From Deltaproteobacteria bacterium (lineage in GTDB: Bacteria; Desulfobacterota; Desulfobacteria; Desulfobacterales; Desulfosarcinaceae): a stretch of 64,000 nt of DNA. A program made the translations under genes and the position numbers. Each line of letters starts with the position of its first letter. Positions within the stretch are counted from its first letter, which is position 1. The notes under the pieces were generated by a model that saw only the letters and a program-made list of their open reading frames with translations, did not search any database and was not told where the DNA came from. Below, one piece after another: positions 52,281-61,517 of this stretch. Location of the stretch: the NCBI GenBank assembly GCA_021824175.1, contig JAKALP010000007.1, positions 62,001-126,000 on the forward strand, in the 5' to 3' direction.

Positions 52281-53470
52281 GCCGGCACCTGTTCGCGGAT
52301 CAGCCGCCCGATGGCCCGGCCGAATTCATAACTCTCTTCCCGGCTTTGGGCATTGGGCACATATTGATGCCGGGTGGGCGCGATCACCTCAAAGCCCATG
52401 CCCTCCATCTCCTGGGTGATGAGCTTGGCCGCTTCGCCGCTCCAGCCGTAGGAGCCAAAGGCCGCGCCGATCTTGTTCAGAGGCTTGAGCCCCTTCATGT
52501 AGGTCAAAAAATCGCTGACCGTGGGGAAAAGGCCGTTGTTGAGCGTCGGCGAGCCGACCACCACGGCCTTGGCATCCAAGACCTCGGTCATGATGTCGCT
52601 GCGATGCCACTTGCGCAGGTACATGGGGCGCACCTTGATGCCTTCGGCGTTCAGGCCTGCGGCAATAGCATCGGCCATCTGCTCGGTGCTGTGCCACATG
52701 GTGTCATACACCAGGACCGCCTTGCGTTTGGGAGTTTGATTGCTCCACTGGGCATAGGCGTTGATGATTTTGAGCGGGTCCTGGCGCCAGATCACGCCGT
52801 GATCCGGGCAGATCATCTTGATGCCGATGCCCATCTCGGAGACTTTATTCACCAGTTTGAGGATCAGCGGCGCGTAGAGTAGCAAAATATTGGCGAAGTA
52901 TTTCTTCGCGTGGGGCATGATGGTGTGCCCGACCACGTCGTCAAACTTTTCAAAGCCCGCGTAGTGCTGGCCGAAACCGTCACTGGAAAAGAGGATTTGA
53001 TCTTCTTTCAGATAGGTGAACATGCTGTCGGGCCAGTGCACCATGCGGGTTTCCAAAAATGTCAAAGTATGCCGCCCCAGCGACAACTTCTCTCCTTCCT
53101 TTACGGCTTGATAATTAAGTTTGGAGGAAAAGTGCATGGGCAGGTTTTTAGCGCCCATCTTGGAGCAGTAGACAGGTTTATCTTCACCGATGCGGTGCAT
53201 GACCCGGGCCAGACCGCCGGAATGATCCATCTCAGTATGGTTGCTGATGACATAATCGATTTTGCGCGGATCGATGATCTGCTCGATATTGGCCAGTAGT
53301 TGATCGGCGAACTCTTTTTTGACGGTATCAATCAGGGCTACTTTGTCATCTACAATCAGATACGCGTTGTAGCTGGTCCCCAAGGGCGTGGAGTAGCCGT
53401 GAAAATCTTCGATGTTCCAGTCGTTGACTCCCACATCGTAGATGTTTTTTGCGATTTCGATGGGTTTCAT
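52277..53470 (-). CDS. FprA-type A-type flavoprotein (flavodiiron oxygen/NO reductase)
   Basis: The 397-residue protein has a metallo-beta-lactamase-like diiron domain with the metal motif ISNHTEMDHSGG followed by further His ligands, and a C-terminal flavodoxin domain (VLVYDTMWHSTEQMADAI). It reduces oxygen or nitric oxide to harmless products using electrons from rubredoxin, whose gene lies 88 nt upstream on the same strand. ATG at 53470. The length is normal for the family. Confidence 0.94.
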   Translation of the reverse strand: MKPIEIAKNIYDVGVNDWNIEDFHGYSTPLGTSYNAYLIVDDKVALIDTVKKEFADQLLANIEQIIDPRKIDYVISNHTEMDHSGGLARVMHRIGEDKPVYCSKMGAKNLPMHFSSKLNYQAVKEGEKLSLGRHTLTFLETRMVHWPDSMFTYLKEDQILFSSDGFGQHYAGFEKFDDVVGHTIMPHAKKYFANILLLYAPLILKLVNKVSEMGIGIKMICPDHGVIWRQDPLKIINAYAQWSNQTPKRKAVLVYDTMWHSTEQMADAIAAGLNAEGIKVRPMYLRKWHRSDIMTEVLDAKAVVVGSPTLNNGLFPTVSDFLTYMKGLKPLNKIGAAFGSYGWSGEAAKLITQEMEGMGFEVIAPTRHQYVPNAQSREESYEFGRAIGRLIREQVPA

Positions 53471-53558
53471 TTTTCTTCCTCACGATAAAATAAATGCAAG
53501 GTGCCCTTTGCGCACCAATCGCACTAAGGGCACCCGTTTAAAATCTTTTAGTGATCGA

Positions 53559-53717
53559 TTACTCTTTTTCAAAGTCAGCTTTGGACGCGCCGCAGACCGG
53601 GCATTCCCAATCATCGGGCAGATCTTTGAATTTGGTGCCGGGTTTCACCCCATTGTCCGGATCGCCCTGCTCAGGATCATAGACATACCCGCAAATCGTG
53701 CACACATAACGGTCCAT
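53559..53717 (-). CDS. Rubredoxin
   Basis: This 52-residue rubredoxin has [14 protein letters not shown] and [12 protein letters not shown], the two CxxC knuckles for one iron. GGAGG at 9-nt spacing favours the ATG at 53717 over the one two codons earlier. It is the electron donor expected for FprA and is encoded just upstream of it. Confidence 0.97.
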   Translation of the reverse strand: MDRYVCTICGYVYDPEQGDPDNGVKPGTKFKDLPDDWECPVCGASKADFEKE

Positions 53718-53787
53718 GGTCATTCTCCTCCTTGTTGTGGGTTTAAAAAAATCTATTTTTCGGTCGGGCATTTGGAGTGCGCCCGCG

Positions 53788-54759
53788 TTACTTCAATGTA
53801 TCAATAAACGCGTCCACCTTGCTTTCGATCTCATCGCGCACCGCGCGCATCACTTCAATGGATTGCCCGGCCGGGTCGCTCAAATCCCAGTCCAGCCGCC
53901 GGGCGCCGGACACGTAGGGGCACTGTTCCCCACACCCCATGGTCACAATGGTCTGGGGCGGCCGGCCGGCAAGGGCCTGATCCAAGGAACGGGGGCTTAA
54001 GAACCCCATATCAATCCCCTTCTCCTGCATTACTTCCACCATCAAGGGATTGATCTGGCCTGCGGGCTGGCTGCCCGCGCTGACCACATCCAAGCGATCG
54101 CCGGATTTGATCCGGGCAAAGGCGGCCGCCATCTGGCTGCGGCAGGCGTTCTCCCGGCAGGCAAAGAGGATTTTGGGCCGCTGGGTCAGCCCCTCGGCCA
54201 GTTGGGCGGCGGCCTGAGCCACATCCGCTTGCAAGGAAGGATGGGACTTGATCTGCCCACGGCTTTCCATACGGCGATAGGTCAGACTGCCTTTGAAATC
54301 GGCGGCCACGGCATCAAAGAAGTATTTGGCGGTCAAGTTCAGTCCGTCAAAAAGCTGCTTGCCCGCAGTGGCCGCCACGGAGAGCAAGAAGCCCCGCCGT
54401 ATCCGATGGCCGGGATCATTGAGCTTAAGCATGTATTTGCGCGCCCAAAGGGCCTGACAACGGTCGATCAAGGCTTTGAGCTGGGCCGTGACATTGTAGA
54501 AGAACACGGGTGAGGCCGCGATGATGAGATCCGCCTGGCGGAGCAATCCATAAATATCGCTCTCCATATCGTCGTGAATGGGGCAGATGCCTTTTTTTTC
54601 ACACACGGTGAGCTCTTTGCACGGTTCGATGTTCCGGCGGCAGACCTCAACCACATGGGTGTCAAAACCCTGCCCGGCCAGCTCGCTCATGAACAGGTCG
54701 AGCAAGATCTCCGTGTTTCCTTTTTTACGCGGGCTGCCTTGGAGGCCCAGGGCTAACAT
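53788..54759 (-). CDS. NADPH-dependent FMN reductase-like / arsenate reductase fusion
   Basis: This 323-residue two-domain protein has two parts. The N-terminal 200 or so residues form an iron-sulfur-flavoprotein-like FMN reductase domain ([45 protein letters not shown]). The C-terminal domain is a thioredoxin-type ArsC of the low-molecular-weight phosphatase fold ([17 protein letters not shown] with catalytic Cys; [21 protein letters not shown] with resolving Cys). The fusion would couple a flavin redox centre to arsenate or disulfide reduction, which is rarely seen. I chose the ATG at 54759; an upstream in-frame start would overlap the cytochrome gene. Confidence 0.85.
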   Translation of the reverse strand: MLALGLQGSPRKKGNTEILLDLFMSELAGQGFDTHVVEVCRRNIEPCKELTVCEKKGICPIHDDMESDIYGLLRQADLIIAASPVFFYNVTAQLKALIDRCQALWARKYMLKLNDPGHRIRRGFLLSVAATAGKQLFDGLNLTAKYFFDAVAADFKGSLTYRRMESRGQIKSHPSLQADVAQAAAQLAEGLTQRPKILFACRENACRSQMAAAFARIKSGDRLDVVSAGSQPAGQINPLMVEVMQEKGIDMGFLSPRSLDQALAGRPPQTIVTMGCGEQCPYVSGARRLDWDLSDPAGQSIEVMRAVRDEIESKVDAFIDTLK

Positions 54760-54766
54760 CGGTGGT

Positions 54767-55117
54767 TTACTCCTTTTTGTGGCATTTGGCGCAGATGACG
54801 GGTCCGGCTTTTTTGCCCGCATCTCTTAGGTCTCGGTGGCATTGAATACATAAGGTATTCATCACCTGTTTTTTCTCCAGCTTGCCCTCGGCCTGGGCCT
54901 TGGCAATGCTGCCCTTGGTTTGGGGGAACAGCTTGTGGCATACCATGCAATCGCCCAAAGCATTCTGGTGGCGATAATGGGGAAAGGTGACCACGCCTTG
55001 GGTGCCTCCGGCCAGGGGTATCTGTTCGGCACCTTTATTCTTTGGAATTTCCGCGGCGAAAGCACCCACCACCAAACCTGCTAACACCCCCAATACCGCA
55101 ATCCAACGAGTCATCAT
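54767..55117 (-). CDS. Exported triheme cytochrome c (c7/c3-like)
   Basis: The 116-residue protein has a signal peptide (TRWIAVLGVLAGLVVGAFAAE). Three CxxCH haem sites follow (CMVCH, CIQCH, CAKCH), with additional His ligands in FPHYRHQ. It is a periplasmic electron carrier of the class III type. Two adjacent ATG codons follow GAGAGGT; I take the first. It is 7 nt before the FMN reductase-ArsC fusion gene and 83 nt downstream of cydB in the same direction. Confidence 0.88.
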   Translation of the reverse strand: MMTRWIAVLGVLAGLVVGAFAAEIPKNKGAEQIPLAGGTQGVVTFPHYRHQNALGDCMVCHKLFPQTKGSIAKAQAEGKLEKKQVMNTLCIQCHRDLRDAGKKAGPVICAKCHKKE

Positions 55118-55200
55118 ACCTCTCACCCAAGCCACGGAACTGTTTTTTAATATCAACTGCTTATATCATCGATTAATTTGGTGATCAACCACGCAGCCAG

Positions 55201-56229
55201 CTAATAAGCCTCCTCCAATGCCAGATCCTCTTCGGTGACCTTGGTGCGGAACATATGATATGCCCAAATCTGATAGGCCAGGACCACGGGGATGAAGAGC
55301 AAAACGACGATTAACATGATCTTCAAGGTCAGCGGGCTGGAAGAGGCATTGTGGGCCGTCAAGCTGTACTCGGCATTGATGTTGGAAGGCAACATATTGG
55401 GAAAGAGCCCCACAATGCCGAAAAAAGTGGCACCGACGATGGCCAGAGCCGAGGCGAACCAGGCTTTGAAGTACTGCTGCTTGACCAGGAAGTGTTTGAT
55501 ACCCAGCAGGCCGGCCACGGCCAGCAGGATAATCACGAACAAATAGGGATGAGCCAGGAAGTTGGCGTAAAGGTTAGTGGCCACGGCACTGTATGCCAGA
55601 AACGCCACCGCAATCAGCAGCAGCACAAACCATAGCGGTCCGGCCACTGCAACGGCCCGGTCGTGCAGTGCCCCCTGGCTGCGGATCGCCAACCAAAGGG
55701 CTCCATGTACCAGGAAGAACAACACAAAAAGAACGCCGCCCAGCAATCCGTAAGGGTTGAGCAGCGTAAATAGATTGCCCTGAAACAGATGCTCATTATT
55801 CAAAGGCAGTCCTTGGAAGATATTGGCGAATGCCACGCCGAACAGAAGGGCCGGCGCGAAACTGCCGATAAAAATGCAAGTATCCCAAAGCTTGCGCCAG
55901 GCCGGGTGATCCACTTTGCCGCGAAACTCAAAGGAGACACCGCGCAGGATCAGGGCAAAAAGGATCAGCATCAAAGCCGTATACAACGAAGAAAACATGA
56001 CTGCATAGACCAGGGGGAAGGCAGCGAATGTCACGCCGCCGGCGGTGATCAGCCACACTTCATTGCCGTCCCACAACGGCCCCATGGCATGGATCATCAC
56101 CCGTTTGTCGTGATCACTTTTCCCCAAAAAGGGATAAAGGGTGCCGATGCCCAGATCGAAGCCGTCGGTGATGAAGAAGATGGCCCACAGCAGGCCCCAG
56201 AGAAAAAACCAGATGGATTGCAATATCAT
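55201..56229 (-). CDS. cydB: Cytochrome bd-type quinol oxidase subunit II
   Basis: The 342-residue membrane protein has about eight helices with typical CydB features: FLWGLLWAIFFITDGFDLGIGTLYPFLG at the start, MGPLWDGNEVWLITAGG, and FEFRGKVDHPAWR. With CydA it reduces oxygen to water using menaquinol, which lets an anaerobe clear oxygen. It is 47 nt downstream of cydA. Confidence 0.96.
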   Translation of the reverse strand: MILQSIWFFLWGLLWAIFFITDGFDLGIGTLYPFLGKSDHDKRVMIHAMGPLWDGNEVWLITAGGVTFAAFPLVYAVMFSSLYTALMLILFALILRGVSFEFRGKVDHPAWRKLWDTCIFIGSFAPALLFGVAFANIFQGLPLNNEHLFQGNLFTLLNPYGLLGGVLFVLFFLVHGALWLAIRSQGALHDRAVAVAGPLWFVLLLIAVAFLAYSAVATNLYANFLAHPYLFVIILLAVAGLLGIKHFLVKQQYFKAWFASALAIVGATFFGIVGLFPNMLPSNINAEYSLTAHNASSSPLTLKIMLIVVLLFIPVVLAYQIWAYHMFRTKVTEEDLALEEAY

Positions 56230-56276
56230 AGTATCTCCTAGTGGTTAGGCAGAAGAGGGTCTTCAGCCTTCATATG

Positions 56277-57605
56277 TTATCTTCGCCGGGGCAGTGTTTC
56301 CACGACCGGTTCCGGTCCCTTGAGGGCGAATTTGGCGATCAAAAAGAAACCCATTAATCCGAGAAGGCCATACACCAAAATAAAAGCGATCAAGGTGGAA
56401 ATGACCTGGCTGCCGGCCACGGGTGATGCCGCATCAGCGGTACGCATCAGACCATATACAATCCAGGGCTGGCGTCCCACTTCCGCCAGAACCCATCCGG
56501 CTTCCATGGCAATATAGGGCAAGGGGATGGCCGCCACCATGATCATCAGATACCAGCGGTTTTGCACCAATTGGTTACGCAGAAATAGGCCAATGAGGGT
56601 CAATAACGGGAATAATGTTCCCAGCGCCACCATGGTGCGGAAGGAGAGAAACGTCAGCAGCACCGGGGGGCGATCCTTGGGCGGGAAATCCTTCAGTCCT
56701 TTTACTTCAGCATTAAAGTCGTGGTAGCCCAGAAAGCTCAGCAGGCCGGGCAGTTTGCCGATTTCAATGGCATTGCGCTCATTCTTCTCATCGGGAACCG
56801 CGAAGAGGATTATCGGCGCGGCTTTGGAGGTCTCCCAGTGGGATTCCATGGCCGCCAGTTTGGCGGGTTGGACTTTGGTCACATGTACGGCATGCTGGTC
56901 ACCCTCCACGGCCACCCAAATGGAAGAAACGAGGCCCAACACCAAAGCGATACGGAACGAACGAGTGAAGAACTCGACCTGCTGCTTTTTCAGCAGATGA
57001 TAGGCACTGATGCCCATGACGAAGAAACTGCCAAGAATAAAAGCGGCAGGCACGGTATGGAGAAATTCAAGGATGGCGAATTGGTTAAAGACTACGGCCG
57101 CGAAATCGCCCAATTCGGCGCGACCGTTGCGCATCACATAACCGACCGGATGCTGCATCCAGCCATTGGCAATGAGAATCCACAAGGCGGAAACATTGCT
57201 GGCGCCGGCCACCAGCCACATCACGGCCGCATGGGCTTTGGCCGAAAGCTTTTTCCAGCCGAAAATCCAAACGCCGATCAGAGTGGATTCGAGGAAAAAG
57301 GCCACCGTGGCTTCCACGGCCAGCAAGGAGCCGAAGATATCACCTACAAAGGCCGAATAGCGTGACCAGTTGGTGCCGAACTGAAACTCCAGGGTGATAC
57401 CGGTCACCACGCCCAGAGCGAAATTGATGAGAAACATTTTGCCCCAGAATTTGGTCATGCGCATGTAGGTTTCATCGCCGGTGCGCGCATAGCGGGTCTC
57501 CATGTAAGCCACAAGCACCGAGAGCCCAAGCGTCAGCGGCACGAAAAGAAAATGAAACATGGTGGCGGCCGCAAACTGCAAGCGGGAAAGAAAAACAGGA
57601 TCCAT
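56277..57605 (-). CDS. cydA: Cytochrome bd-type quinol oxidase subunit I
   Basis: This 442-residue CydA has MDPVFLSRLQFAAATMFHFL at its start, haem-ligand helices, and a short Q-loop (VQPAKLAAMESHWET with no long insertion). The GWVLAEVGRQPWIVYGLMRT block is diagnostic. The short Q-loop resembles the cyanide-insensitive-type group rather than E. coli CydA. The ATG at 57605 was chosen; earlier frame codons are outside the conserved protein. First gene of the cyd/cytochrome/reductase run. Confidence 0.96.
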   Translation of the reverse strand: MDPVFLSRLQFAAATMFHFLFVPLTLGLSVLVAYMETRYARTGDETYMRMTKFWGKMFLINFALGVVTGITLEFQFGTNWSRYSAFVGDIFGSLLAVEATVAFFLESTLIGVWIFGWKKLSAKAHAAVMWLVAGASNVSALWILIANGWMQHPVGYVMRNGRAELGDFAAVVFNQFAILEFLHTVPAAFILGSFFVMGISAYHLLKKQQVEFFTRSFRIALVLGLVSSIWVAVEGDQHAVHVTKVQPAKLAAMESHWETSKAAPIILFAVPDEKNERNAIEIGKLPGLLSFLGYHDFNAEVKGLKDFPPKDRPPVLLTFLSFRTMVALGTLFPLLTLIGLFLRNQLVQNRWYLMIMVAAIPLPYIAMEAGWVLAEVGRQPWIVYGLMRTADAASPVAGSQVISTLIAFILVYGLLGLMGFFLIAKFALKGPEPVVETLPRRR

Positions 57606-57763
57606 CAGGCTCCTCCTAGTACGGTATTTGTCGATTGGTTGATACGAAAACAAGTCTCAAGGTTAGGCCGCGCAGTGTAGTCCGAACCGCTCGCCACAGG
57701 TCTCCCCTCCGACTGCTGCTGCTCGGCGCAAATAGAATTGTAGATATCCACGGTCAAGAAATA

Positions 57764-57949
57764 TTAGACCGCGCCTTCCAGACGACATTGCTTAAAATCG
57801 ATGGGCTTGCCGCATGCCGCGCATTTGTGCTGCTTTTGAAATTCGTCTGAGAAAATTTCTTTCTCGGCACCGCACTTCGGGCATTTGCAGACAAATGACT
57901 TTAAATGCCGGAAGCTTTCAAAGCCTGGACAATGTTGGGGTGTGGTCAT
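57764..57949 (-). CDS. Zinc-ribbon-type mini-protein
   Basis: The 61-residue protein has two CxxC knuckles (VCKCPKCGAEKEIFSDE and HKCAACGKPID) typical of a rubredoxin-like or zinc-ribbon fold. GGAGGGAGCT precedes the ATG at 57949; the long in-frame extension upstream is not coding. It lies amid redox-defence genes, so an iron rather than zinc site is possible. Function unknown. Confidence 0.7.
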   Translation of the reverse strand: MTTPQHCPGFESFRHLKSFVCKCPKCGAEKEIFSDEFQKQHKCAACGKPIDFKQCRLEGAV

Positions 57950-58095
57950 AGCTCCCTCCATATTTTTGCTTTTAGAGGAATAGGAAAAAAAGCTTTCGCC
58001 AAATCCCGCCTCGGGGATAGAGATTTCAAGCCCTGGTTTTACTGCCCTACGATGGATTCCACTTTGACGCCCAACGAGATGCCGCGGCATAGGCA

Positions 58096-58251
58096 TCATT
58101 TGATTCGCGGATCTTTGCCGCCCCCCTGGCAATCGGGTGTGTAGCATGTATTGTCCAAGAATTCGCACTTCTCTTTGCAGGAGGGGCAGCGCTCGGGCGG
58201 GCGCTGTGCTTCCAACTCATAGCCGCATTTACCGCATTTCCAACTGGTCAT
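58096..58251 (-). CDS. Rubredoxin-like mini-protein
   Basis: This 51-residue frame has CGKCGYELEAQRPPERCPSCKE, like the rubredoxin end of rubrerythrin or the RCKP-type redox domain, and extra cysteines (CEFLDNTCYTPDC). The ATG at 58251 lies after GAGGTGACCCC. It would bind one iron or zinc. It sits between two other small metal-binding proteins of the oxygen-defence block. Confidence 0.75.
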   Translation of the reverse strand: MTSWKCGKCGYELEAQRPPERCPSCKEKCEFLDNTCYTPDCQGGGKDPRIK

Positions 58252-58371
58252 GGGGTCACCTCTTTATGCTTGAAACCGGATGTTCTTCACCGAAGAGGCG
58301 CCCGGCGCCCCTTCGGTGCCATGGGATCAAGACGGGTTGGGTTCAAGGGAATTGGAACAAGAGAATCAAAG

Positions 58372-58746
58372 TTATGCTTTCCAATGGCCATGTAAATTGC
58401 AAAACTCCCGGGCGGTAACGGAAGCGGCATCGATCATGAAAGTCGCTTCGGGCGCCTGGCCTGGTTTTAAAAATTGGCGATAGGAGGTACCGTCGGCCAC
58501 GATTTCGATCCACTCGATGTAGTGCTTTTCTTCCATGGGATGAGCCACGCTGCCGACCTTGACTTTGAAGCCGCCCTTGATTTTTTCTACGACCGGCACA
58601 TGTTTTTCCTTAGCCGCATCCACGGTGTTTTCCTTGAGGCAAACCATGGGCTGACCGCAGCAAACCAGTTCACCAGGACCGCCGTGCAGCACTTGGGTAA
58701 TGTTGCCACAGAGATTGCACTTATATACTTCCATCCGCTGAGTCAT
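58372..58746 (-). CDS. dfx: Desulfoferrodoxin (superoxide reductase, two-iron class)
   Basis: This 124-residue protein has an N-terminal desulforedoxin domain (YKCNLCGN...LVCCGQPM) for the first iron. The superoxide-reductase domain has the iron ligands in [24 protein letters not shown] and FCNLHGHW. It reduces superoxide to peroxide without making oxygen. AGGAGGAAGTAAAG precedes the ATG. Its neighbours are rubrerythrin and rubredoxin-like genes, which form the usual detoxifying chain. Confidence 0.96.
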   Translation of the reverse strand: MTQRMEVYKCNLCGNITQVLHGGPGELVCCGQPMVCLKENTVDAAKEKHVPVVEKIKGGFKVKVGSVAHPMEEKHYIEWIEIVADGTSYRQFLKPGQAPEATFMIDAASVTAREFCNLHGHWKA

Positions 58747-58801
58747 CTTTACTTCCTCCTTTTAGATTTGAAATCGCAAAGTTAAATTTTGAGATCTTGG
58801 C

Positions 58802-59377
58802 TTACCAGTTTTCACCAAGCAGCTCGAAATGGGCCTGGGGATGGGCGCAGGCCGGGCACATCTGGGGCGCTTCCACGCCCTGGTGCAGGTAACCGCAGTT
58901 GCGGCAGCGCCAAACAACCGGCTGGGCGCGACGGAACACTCGGCCGGCCTGGATGTTGGCCGCCAGATCGCGATAGCGTTTTTCGTGCTGCTTTTCGGCC
59001 ACGGAGATCGCTTCCCACACCATGGCGGGGGCGGCGAAGCCTTCCTGACGGGCGATCTTGGCAAATCCGGGGTACATTTCGGTATGCTCGTAGTGCTCGC
59101 CGGCGGCGGCGGCGTTGAGGTTTTCAAGGGTGGTGCCGATCACGCCAGCCGGAAAGGCGGCCACGATCTCAACTTCCCCGCCTTCCAGAAACTGGAAGAA
59201 GCGTTTGGCGTGTTCTTTCTCCTGATTGGCGGTCTCTTCGAAAATGTCCGCGATCTGGATCAAGCCGTCTTTGCGGGCCTGCCCGGCAAAATAGGTATAG
59301 CGGTTGCGGGCTTGGGATTCTCCTGCGAATGAAGCCAGTAAATTCTTTTCGGTTTTACTTCCTTTTAAAGATGCCAC
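58802..59377 (-). CDS. Rubrerythrin
   Basis: The 191-residue protein has a ferritin-like diiron domain with the Glu-rich segments LLASFAGESQARNRYTYFAG and FEETANQEKEHAKRFFQFL, and a C-terminal rubredoxin domain (CRNCGYLHQG...CPACAHPQAHFELL). It acts as a hydrogen peroxide reductase in anaerobes, supplied by rubredoxin. AAAGGAGGATAATC precedes the ATG. Confidence 0.96.
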   Translation of the reverse strand: MASLKGSKTEKNLLASFAGESQARNRYTYFAGQARKDGLIQIADIFEETANQEKEHAKRFFQFLEGGEVEIVAAFPAGVIGTTLENLNAAAAGEHYEHTEMYPGFAKIARQEGFAAPAMVWEAISVAEKQHEKRYRDLAANIQAGRVFRRAQPVVWRCRNCGYLHQGVEAPQMCPACAHPQAHFELLGENW

Positions 59378-59414
59378 GATTATCCTCCTTTATGTTTGTT
59401 TGTGTGATAGGGAA

Positions 59415-59657
59415 TTATTTACCGGAAGGGTCCGGCAATGAGGGATCAGGGCAGTGGTCCGGCCACCACCCTTTTTCCTGATGTCGCTGTTTTTCTTCTT
59501 CCGCCATACGCCAAAGCTTGTAGGCCGAGTCGCGCAGCATGCCGTAAAGAATGCCGCAGCCGGTGTCTTCCCGGTCGGCATCGCCTTGATCCGCCAACCG
59601 GATCATATCTTGGGTCAGTTCGATGGTACGCTGGATATTTCGATCGCAGGGTTTCAC
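59415..59657 (-). CDS. Small conserved-looking helical protein
   Basis: The 80-residue protein begins at a GTG (59657) after GGAGAGAG. It reads TIELTQDMIRLADQGDADRED then GCGILYGMLRDSAYKLWRMAEEEK and ends in GWWPDHCPD. It is soluble and helical, with three Cys. I believe similar proteins occur in other sulfate reducers next to rubrerythrin, but this is from memory. Function unknown. Confidence 0.6.
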   Translation of the reverse strand: MKPCDRNIQRTIELTQDMIRLADQGDADREDTGCGILYGMLRDSAYKLWRMAEEEKQRHQEKGWWPDHCPDPSLPDPSGK

Positions 59658-60191
59658 CTGACAACTCTCTCCGGGTGGATGTTGCGGCTTGCCATTGGTA
59701 CGTCTTTACCTGCATTAATCAAAACCTGTGCCAAGGATCACTGCATTTCCCGGGCAGCTCACGAAGACCGCGAATTCCACGCCCATGGCGGCTTTTTCGC
59801 AAGCCGGGCTGCTGGCCGGGGCTGTTCAATTCTCGCTTCGGCGATACATCAACCTTCGCGAGCACCCTTTCTGGTTTCCCCTTGCGGAATTAAGATATCG
59901 AAATATAAACATAAAATATGTCTCGTGGATAATTCCGGCGACATGATACAGATCTGTCTCACCGCAAAGGTCGATGGTCCACTCTGTCCAGGATCGGTTC
60001 AGAACAGCATGCAAACTCAATCAAATCAAAAGAATTCTTCAGATCAAATTTTCAGGCAGGTACCAGAGCCGGCATTAGACGTAATAAAATAGGCGTACCA
60101 CAATGGTTGGGGTGAAGCAAGTCAACTTGCCCTGTTTGATGGCCCATGCTAAATTCCGCGCCTTAACGCCAATGCAAACGGAAGGGAGCCG
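59658..60191. other. Intergenic region without a supported gene
   Basis: About 530 bp separate the leftward redox-defence block from the rightward rhodanese gene. Frames on both strands exist but have no ribosome-binding site or domain. A/T content rises near 59880-60070, where promoters would be expected. Confidence 0.5.
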
Positions 60192-60671
60192 ATGGTGAAA
60201 CGAATTTTAATTGAAGGGATGGCGGTGTTTTTCATCGCTTTGCTTTTGGCGGCCGGCAGCTTCGCTTTGCGGCCGGCTGCACTGCCGCTGAAGTCAGTGG
60301 CTGAACAGAAGCAAGCCCCAGTAAAAGAAGAACCCTTCAAGCTGATTGCCATAGAGCAGGCCCAAGAACTGTTCGAGGAAGGTCATGCGCTTTTTGCCGA
60401 TGCACGGCCCGCCATCGCCTATGAGGCCGGACACATACAAGGGGCCCTCAATTTGGAACCCGATGACTTCGAAGCGTGGGCTTCTCACCTCTTGGATAAT
60501 TACCCCTTGGACAAAACCATCATCACCTATTGTGAGGGACCCCGCTGCAACTTGTCCCATGAGTTGGCCGAACGGTTGGTGTGGCTGGGATTTGAAAATG
60601 TGTACTACCTCATTGACGGCTGGGGGCAATGGAAGGCCCACGGATTGCCGGTGGAACCATTGAATCATTAA
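60192..60671 (+). CDS. Membrane-anchored rhodanese-domain protein
   Basis: The 159-residue protein has an N-terminal membrane anchor (GMAVFFIALLLAAGSFAL). A rhodanese domain follows (IAIEQAQELFEEGHALFADARPAIAYEAGHIQGALNL, shown in part: FADARPAIAYEAGHI). Catalytic Cys is in YCEGPRCNLS and the WLGFENVYYLIDGWGQW ending is typical. It probably transfers sulfane sulfur on the periplasmic face. AAGGGAGCCG precedes the ATG. Confidence 0.85.
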   Translation: MVKRILIEGMAVFFIALLLAAGSFALRPAALPLKSVAEQKQAPVKEEPFKLIAIEQAQELFEEGHALFADARPAIAYEAGHIQGALNLEPDDFEAWASHLLDNYPLDKTIITYCEGPRCNLSHELAERLVWLGFENVYYLIDGWGQWKAHGLPVEPLNH

Positions 60672-60751
60672 TCGATTGGATAGTGCATTCGTTGGATTTA
60701 AAACAGTACCCCAAAATCCATCACGAACCAACGAATGGACCAATCAACCAA

Positions 60752-61363
60752 TCAACGCGCCAAAGCCATGAGCCGATAGACCGGCAGACTCGCCAGCCAG
60801 GCCGCATCTTCGGGCGAAAGATACTCTCCAACGGACGCATCAAATAAAATATTGGCTTCGGGCGCGAACTCATCGTCGCCCTCCCAAAGAATGATCTGAA
60901 TGGGCGCATACGGCAGGATATCCAGGCGAAAACCAGCGTTGCCCGTATCGATGGGGGCAGCGCTGAGCTTGGCGGCCGCCTGTTTCAACAGAGCCGCGTT
61001 TTTGCCAAATACCTTTTTCAAGGGGTCTATGGCCCGTTTGACAAAGGCTCCGAAGTAAAAGCCAGCCCCTGGAATCTCCCGGTAAGCCACCCAACGGCCT
61101 TTGAGCTCCGGCTGGCATTTCTGCAGGTAGTGCAGGATCAGCACCTGCTCCTGCAACGGTACTGCTGCCGTGGCATCACCGTCATCGCTAAACAAAAAGT
61201 CCGGAAAGCTGATGCGATAAATGCGTCCCAAAAAAGAAACGCGCAAGCTTTTTTCCGCCACCACCTCGAATCCGGCGCGCCGGGCAAGATCATGAATGTT
61301 TTGCGAAGCCAATTCTTGGGCGGCCAGATCACGGGCCTGTTGGAAATCATCGATGCGAGCCAT
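60752..61363 (-). CDS. DUF3786 protein
   Basis: The 203-residue soluble protein fits the DUF3786 family common in Desulfobacterota and other strict anaerobes. Matching features are the early AGFEVVAEKSLRVSFLGRIYRISFPD, then LILHYLQK...GRWVAYREIPGAGFYFG and an ending ILPYAPIQIILWEGDDEF followed by NILFDASVGEYL. Its role is unknown; relatives often neighbour corrinoid or CO-dehydrogenase genes. ATG at 61363 follows CAGGAGATACC. Confidence 0.82.
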   Translation of the reverse strand: MARIDDFQQARDLAAQELASQNIHDLARRAGFEVVAEKSLRVSFLGRIYRISFPDFLFSDDGDATAAVPLQEQVLILHYLQKCQPELKGRWVAYREIPGAGFYFGAFVKRAIDPLKKVFGKNAALLKQAAAKLSAAPIDTGNAGFRLDILPYAPIQIILWEGDDEFAPEANILFDASVGEYLSPEDAAWLASLPVYRLMALAR

Positions 61364-61517
61364 GGTATCTCCTGAGCATTAATAACAGTGGGGACACCAT
61401 AGCGGGTTGGGGGGTGTTTTACAATATCCCGTTGGCAAACGGGCAAACCGGCAAGGTTTACATTATCTTCCACATCCGCTAAAAGGGCTCCGAACACAAC
61501 CTCAATTAGGAGCCCCC

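Noticed and set aside
59454-60092. 212-codon plus-strand frame across 59454-60092
   Set aside because: It begins opposite the small conserved-looking gene, has no ribosome-binding site and no domain, and continues into A/T-rich non-coding DNA.
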